From NCBI GenBank assembly GCA_049302185.1, contig JBAQLV010000019.1, positions 1 to 8,764 of the forward strand: DNA of 8,764 nt, read 5' to 3'. This DNA comes from UBA1546 sp049302185. GTDB lineage: Bacteria; Nitrospirota; Thermodesulfovibrionia; Thermodesulfovibrionales; UBA1546. Position numbers and translations under genes: made by a program. Below are positions 5,599 through 8,764 of the stretch, piece by piece. The notes under the pieces are model-generated. The model was given only the letters and a program-made list of their open reading frames with translations. It was not told the DNA's origin and did no database searches. Numbering within the stretch: position 1 is the first letter of the stretch; the number at the start of each line of letters is the position of its first letter.

Positions 5599-6861
5599 TT
5601 AATCCATAGTGCCAATATCAGTCATATAATTCATCCCGTTAAAATGAATCGTTTCCAATACAGAATAAGCCTTTGATTGTGCCTCCTTTATGTCAGCGCC
5701 CGTGGCTGTTATGCTTATGGCCCTGCCGCCGGATGTGATAATATCATTATTATTAAAAGATGTATTCTCGTGGAATATAATGACATCCTGAACCGGTTTT
5801 ATCCTTTCGAGGCCATTCAGTATAACACCTTTCCTGTTTATTCCGGAAGAGACTGTTGAGTGCAGTGCAATGCAAACGGAAGCCTCGTGTTTCCATTCAA
5901 CTTGTACATCAGATAACCGTTGTCCCAGCATGGCAACTATAAAATCAGTTAGGTCATTCCTGAGTCTCGGGAGTATAGTCTCTGCCACTAAATCTTCAAA
6001 ACAGCAATTCAGTTCATCAAGAAGTACTCTCCCATTGTCTATTATCAGATCTGCAGATATGAAACCTCTATATTTTGAGCGCTCAGAATTGAGCGCCTTT
6101 AATACAGGCTTCATTATCTTTTCCATTATAACAGCTTCGAGTTCTTTGTTCATATTCGGCACAGGACTATAAGCGCCAAGACTTACTGTATTTGATACTG
6201 TGCTGGCATCCACAGTGTTTCGATATATGCAGAGAGTTGTAAGCGGCAGAATGATCTCGCCGTCAGTTGCTGCCACATATGATAACCTTTTACCTTTTAA
6301 ATGCTCCTCAATAATTACCTGTCTGCCTGCATCACCAAAAATTCTATCTTTTAGAATGAGCTTAATGATGTCTAATGCCTGTTCTACCGTAGAGGCAACA
6401 AAAGCGCCTTTATATCCGGGACGCCCGTCTGCCTTGATTACCATCGGGGCGCCCTTTAACCTGACATAATCCTGGGCATGAAGATACGATGTAAATACCT
6501 TGTATCCGGCCGTCGGGATACGATGCAGCTGCAAGAGGTTCTTTGCAAATATCCTGCTCGAACTTGCCTGTGCTGCTGTATCGCCTGGACCTAAGATCCT
6601 GCAACCTTCCCTTTCAAATGCATTTACTATATCCTTTGAAAATATCTTTTCTGACCCTATGATTGTCAGATCGATCCACTCATATTTCACAAAGTCAATG
6701 AGGGTACTGAAGTCATAGGGACTTAAATCGATGCACTCTGCAATTTCAGCTATGCCTGCATTGCCGGGACAGCAATAAATCTTATTAATATGTTTGCTCT
6801 GCGAGAGTTTCCATATAATTGCGTGTTCTCTTCCGCCTCCACCAATAACAAGTACTTTCAC
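5599..6861 (-). CDS. purD: Divergent PurD-like protein (GAR synthetase fold, eroded active site)
   Basis: Homologous over its full 420 residues to phosphoribosylamine-glycine ligase, the ATP-grasp enzyme of the second step of purine synthesis (E. coli PurD 429 aa). Kept: GGGGREHA (7-14), PGNAG (32-36), KADG (143-146), FGDAGRQVIIEE (175-186), LGAYSP (228-233), the metal-type E283 and N285, and the C-terminal TSGGRAISITATG (376-388). Lost: GPE becomes GSE (69-71). The ATP loop KADGLAAGKG becomes KADGRPGYKG (143-152). DGEEAS becomes KGKRLS. The DHKR segment becomes IYRN (212-215). DTGPNTGGMG becomes ASTVSNTVSLG (219-229). NCRFGDPE becomes NCCFEDLV (285-292). The reading frame is intact. The start is GTG at 6861 with GAGG 5 bases upstream. 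This may be a pseudoenzyme, an altered-function paralogue or a very divergent PurD. The symbol denotes homology, and normal activity is doubtful. Confidence 0.8.
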   Translation of the reverse strand: MKVLVIGGGGREHAIIWKLSQSKHINKIYCCPGNAGIAEIAECIDLSPYDFSTLIDFVKYEWIDLTIIGSEKIFSKDIVNAFEREGCRILGPGDTAAQASSSRIFAKNLLQLHRIPTAGYKVFTSYLHAQDYVRLKGAPMVIKADGRPGYKGAFVASTVEQALDIIKLILKDRIFGDAGRQVIIEEHLKGKRLSYVAATDGEIILPLTTLCIYRNTVDASTVSNTVSLGAYSPVPNMNKELEAVIMEKIMKPVLKALNSERSKYRGFISADLIIDNGRVLLDELNCCFEDLVAETILPRLRNDLTDFIVAMLGQRLSDVQVEWKHEASVCIALHSTVSSGINRKGVILNGLERIKPVQDVIIFHENTSFNNNDIITSGGRAISITATGADIKEAQSKAYSVLETIHFNGMNYMTDIGTMD

Positions 6862-6895
6862 AATGACCTCTAATGCATATATAGGATTTTTTTAT

Positions 6896-6998
6896 TAATC
6901 CCACCTTGCCCCCCTTTAAAAAAGTGGGGTTATAGAAATAATTTTTTAAAAGATTTTTTTATTTCTCCCCTCTTTTCTAAAGAGGGGTTAGGGGAGAT
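6896..6998. repeat. Palindromic intergenic element with two hairpins (purD/purH gap)
   Basis: The element has a nested structure. The outer ends are TAATC (6896-6900 region) and GATTA (6994-6998 region). Stem one is 6909-6917 with 6921-6929 (8 of 9 pairs, C- then G-rich). A central AGAAATAA (6934-6941) faces TTATTTCT (6959-6966). Stem two is CCCCTCTTT (6967-6975) with AAAGAGGGG (6979-6987), a perfect 9 bp. No coding capacity is present. The layout is that of REP/MITE-like elements dispersed in many bacterial genomes. It starts 6 bases beyond the purH stop and could act as an attenuator or mRNA stabiliser between purH and purD. Confidence 0.65.
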
Positions 6999-7006
6999 TA
7001 TTAATT

Positions 7007-7618
7007 TTATTGTTTTTTTGTCTCCTCTGTTACCTTTGTCAGGTAATCAGCAATGATCGCATCGTATCTGGATGTATGTCTGAATACCTTTTTTGCCAGT
7101 TCCAGTCTTGTCTCATAACTCAGGTCTGCATTCGGGCTTTTCATTTCATTGATGATCTTTTCATAGTCTGATGGATCTACTATAACAGCAACATCCTGAA
7201 AATTTTTTGATGCAGAGCGTAACATTGCGGGCCCGCCTATGTCGATGTTCTCAATAGCATCTGCAAAGGCAACTCCCTCCTTTGAGATCGTCTCTTCAAA
7301 GGGGTACAGGTTTACAACAACCATATCTATCATATCTATGCCGTGCTTTTTAATTTCCTCCATGTCCTTTGGATTATCTCTGCGCGAGAGCAAGCCACCG
7401 TGAATCCTGGGATGAAGAGTTTTAACTCTTCCGTCAAGCATTTCCGGAGACCCTGTATGCTCTGAAACATCTTTTACAGGGATCCCTGCATCCCGTAAGG
7501 CCTTTGCTGTCCCGCCTGTTGAAAGAATTTCAACCCCCTTTTCAGTAAGTGTCCTTGCGAACTCTACAAGGCCTTTTTTATTGGAGACACTGATGAGCGC
7601 CCTCTTAATCTTTGCCAT
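7007..7618 (-). CDS. purH: IMP cyclohydrolase domain of PurH, stand-alone (no AICAR formyltransferase domain)
   Basis: IMP cyclohydrolase closes FAICAR to IMP, the last step of purine synthesis. The 203 residues match only the N-terminal MGS-like domain of bifunctional PurH (usually 510-530 aa). Motifs: ALISVSNKKG (7-16), STGGTAKAL (33-41), DGRVKTLHPRIHGG (62-75), VVVNLYPFEET (100-110), ENIDIGGPAMLRSASKN (123-139) and HTSRYDAIIADYL (181-193). All the active-site stretches of the domain are intact. The protein ends ten residues later with a normal TAA at the domain boundary, and nothing in the 145 bases before purD resembles the formyltransferase domain. The start ATG at 7618 follows AGGAGGG by 8-9 bases. 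It is first in the likely operon purH–purD–purE–DUF89. A natural split with the other half elsewhere is more likely than decay. Confidence 0.93.
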   Translation of the reverse strand: MAKIKRALISVSNKKGLVEFARTLTEKGVEILSTGGTAKALRDAGIPVKDVSEHTGSPEMLDGRVKTLHPRIHGGLLSRRDNPKDMEEIKKHGIDMIDMVVVNLYPFEETISKEGVAFADAIENIDIGGPAMLRSASKNFQDVAVIVDPSDYEKIINEMKSPNADLSYETRLELAKKVFRHTSRYDAIIADYLTKVTEETKKQ

Positions 7619-7652
7619 AGTCCAAGCCCTCCTTTTGTAATCGTTTTATATT

Positions 7653-7799
7653 TTACTAATGCGGTCGTTAGTATGGCGACATAGTTTTGTCTGTTTGTCA
7701 TTCTCCGGCTCGACCGGTGAATCCAGTTCCTCTCTCTGGATTGCCCGATCAAGTCGGGCAATGACAGTCATGTATCCTTACTTATAGCCGTCTTAGTAA
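7653..7799. mobile_element. MITE-like element, 147 bp, between radC and purH
   Basis: The ends are inverted: TTACTAATGCGG (7653-7664) against the complement of 7788-7799, 10 of 12 bases matching. Nested inside is a palindromic core (7696-7766). No open frame of note is present. No clear target-site duplication is visible; ATTTT occurs just outside both ends but one base off register. It lies 34 bases upstream of the purH start and 6 bases after the radC stop, so it forms nearly the whole intergenic region and probably carries the purH promoter or leader. Confidence 0.45.
7696..7766. repeat. Composite palindrome (TGTCATT…AATGACA)
   Basis: Outer arms TGTCATT (7696-7702) and AATGACA (7760-7766) pair exactly. 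Inner arms AATCCAG (7720-7726) and CTGGATT (7736-7742) also pair. Between them each half carries its own small hairpin: CCGG-CTCGA-CCGG on the left and GCCCGA-TCAAG-TCGGGC on the right (7743-7759). This two-level layout is the common form of a dispersed intergenic repeat whose arms begin TGTCATTC and end GAATCCAG. Confidence 0.7.
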
Positions 7800-7805
7800 T
7801 TTTGA

Positions 7806-8498
7806 TTATTTTTTCTTTATGTATCCTTTTTCCATCATGCTTGTATAAGTATCATCTCCAATGATTATGTGATCGAGAACATTTATCCCGACTATGCCGC
7901 CGGCATCAGCAAGCCGCTCTGTTATCACTATGTCTTCCCTGCTCGGAGTCGGATCACCGCTCGGATGATTATGTATAAATATAACGGATGCAGCAGATTC
8001 CTTAATAGCGTCCCTGAATGCCTCACGGGGATGCACTAATGAATGCGTGAGTGTTCCTTCAGAGACACGATAATCTTTGAATACCCTGTTTTTTGCATCT
8101 AACATAGCACAGCAAAACACTTCTTTCTTTAGGTGCTTAAAACGCTGACAGTAGTATAAGTATACGTCATGACCTGATGAGAAGACAGGGCCTTTTTCAC
8201 CGGGCGCTTTAAGCGCCCTTCTGCCGAGTTCAAAGGCGGCCTTTAACTGTGCAACCTTTACATTGCCCATGCCTTTGAAAGGCGACAATTCTCCCAGAGA
8301 TGCATTTTCGATCTTCTTCAGCTCTCCAAATGCGGTGATCAGTTCCATCGAAAGGTCAAGGGCGCTTTTACCTCCTCCTCCGGTACGGAGTATTATGGCA
8401 AGGAGTTGTGCATCTGAGAGGTTATGGGCGCCGTATTTCAGTAACCGTTCTCTCGGCCTCTCGTCTTCAGGCCAATTCTTAATGCTCATATATTTCAT
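7806..8498 (-). CDS. radC: RadC family JAB/MPN-domain protein
   Basis: A 230-residue member of the RadC (UPF0758) family. The older link to DNA repair is not well supported, and the JAMM domain suggests a metallopeptidase or related fold. The N-terminus has NWPEDERPRERLL (8-20) and LSDAQLLAIILRTG (27-40). A helix-hairpin-helix-like segment is at about 71-94 (FKGMGNVKVAQLKAAFELGR). The JAMM motif is H176-N-H178-P-S-G-D with S186-x2-D189, and E126 is the upstream glutamate. All the metal-site residues are present. Two starts are possible: ATG 8498, or ATG 8489, which gives the family-typical MSIKNWPEDERP. Neither has a Shine-Dalgarno, and the promoter is so close that the mRNA may be leaderless or nearly so. 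Length is standard for the family. Confidence 0.95.
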   Translation of the reverse strand: MKYMSIKNWPEDERPRERLLKYGAHNLSDAQLLAIILRTGGGGKSALDLSMELITAFGELKKIENASLGELSPFKGMGNVKVAQLKAAFELGRRALKAPGEKGPVFSSGHDVYLYYCQRFKHLKKEVFCCAMLDAKNRVFKDYRVSEGTLTHSLVHPREAFRDAIKESAASVIFIHNHPSGDPTPSREDIVITERLADAGGIVGINVLDHIIIGDDTYTSMMEKGYIKKK

Positions 8499-8510
8499 TG
8501 GATGGAAAAA

Positions 8511-8540
8511 ATTTTAGCATCTGCAATTATTATTGGTAAA
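8511..8540 (-). promoter_or_regulatory. Promoter of radC, with extended -10
   Basis: On the minus strand TTTACC (complement of 8535-8540) and TAAAAT (complement of 8511-8516) are 18 bp apart, and the -10 is preceded by TGC, an extended -10 element. Initiation near 8504 would leave only about 6 nt before the first radC ATG and about 15 nt before the second. Confidence 0.5.
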
Positions 8541-8575
8541 GGGAATAATTGACGATGTTGTATGGCTGTGATAAT

Positions 8576-8603
8576 ATGCATAAAATATTCGGAAGATGCA
8601 TAA
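8576..8603. promoter_or_regulatory. Two direct repeats ATGCATAA, 20 bp apart
   Basis: ATGCATAA occurs at 8576-8583 and 8596-8603, a spacing of two helical turns, and each contains the palindromic ATGCAT. They lie 36-70 bases upstream of the predicted radC -35 box. This could be a paired regulator-binding site or chance in AT-rich DNA. The rest of 8499-8670 shows no gene. Confidence 0.25.
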
Positions 8604-8670
8604 TATAAGAAAAGCATTTTATAAGGCAGGGCAGAAGGTGTCGTATATATTAAGGCGTTCATAAGTAAAG

Positions 8671-8756
8671 CCCCCTCACCCTTGCCCTCTCCCTCCAGGG
8701 GAGAGGGTTGTAATACTACCCCTCCCTTGAGGGGAGGGGATGAAGGGGAGGGTGAT
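8671..8756. repeat. Palindromic C/G-rich intergenic repeat at the right edge
   Basis: Two perfect hairpins sit in tandem: CCCTCTCCC (8685-8693) with GGGAGAGGG (8699-8707), and CCCCTCCC (8719-8726) with GGGAGGGG (8732-8739). Both have 5-nt loops. The outer ends CCTCACCCT and AGGGTGATG are also roughly complementary. The architecture resembles the element at 6896-6998, with outer arms plus a hairpin in each half, although the sequences differ. No coding capacity is present. Confidence 0.65.
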
Positions 8757-8764
8757 GTATGTGG

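Noticed and set aside
5870..6718. Plus-strand open frames opposite the PurD-like gene
   Set aside because: They are antisense shadows with serine- and cysteine-rich low-quality translations. The minus frame carries the clear homology.
5599..6861. PurD-like gene called as a pseudogene
   Set aside because: There is no stop or frameshift over 420 codons, a good start site is present, and the N- and C-terminal family motifs are well kept, so expressed protein is more likely than decay.

Overview
This looks like a chromosomal housekeeping segment of a moderately AT-rich, Gram-negative-type bacterium. My best guess is Nitrospirota or a former deltaproteobacterial lineage, from the gene order cysS–rlmB–tRNA–tuf, the flavour of the proteins and the palindromic repeats in the gaps. 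No rRNA or marker gene settles it, so the taxonomy is inference. There is no phage, plasmid, transposase or CRISPR gene.

Layout. Bases 1–3128 form a minus-strand translation block. Read in the direction of transcription it runs cysS (cysteinyl-tRNA synthetase), rlmB-type 23S rRNA 2'-O-methyltransferase, tRNA-Thr(UGU), tRNA-Tyr(GUA), tRNA-Gly(UCC), tRNA-Thr(GGU), and the start of tuf (EF-Tu), which leaves the window. The four-tRNA-plus-tuf order is the same as E. coli thrU-tyrU-glyT-thrT-tufB. A hairpin after rlmB overlaps a good promoter for the tRNA–tuf operon. Three of the tRNA/tuf spacers are filled with different degenerate 7-bp tandem repeats, each with five fixed and two variable bases and each changing orientation.

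The middle (about 3200–4207, plus strand) holds a small HEAT-repeat protein, divergent from cysS, and a small RRM RNA-binding protein behind its own promoter.

The right part (4241–7618, minus strand) is a purine cluster: a stand-alone IMP cyclohydrolase domain of PurH, a strongly divergent PurD homologue, PurE, and a DUF89-family metal-dependent phosphatase translationally coupled to purE. The PurH fragment has no AICAR formyltransferase domain. The PurD homologue keeps full length but has lost several glycine-rich and substrate-site motifs. radC (7806–8498) lies upstream of the cluster. Three palindromic, MITE/REP-like elements occupy the purD/purH gap, the purH/radC gap and the right edge.

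Most worth a second look: the eroded PurD in a purine operon that also lacks AICAR formyltransferase, the heptamer arrays between tRNAs, and the apparent absence of a canonical start codon for full-length cysS.
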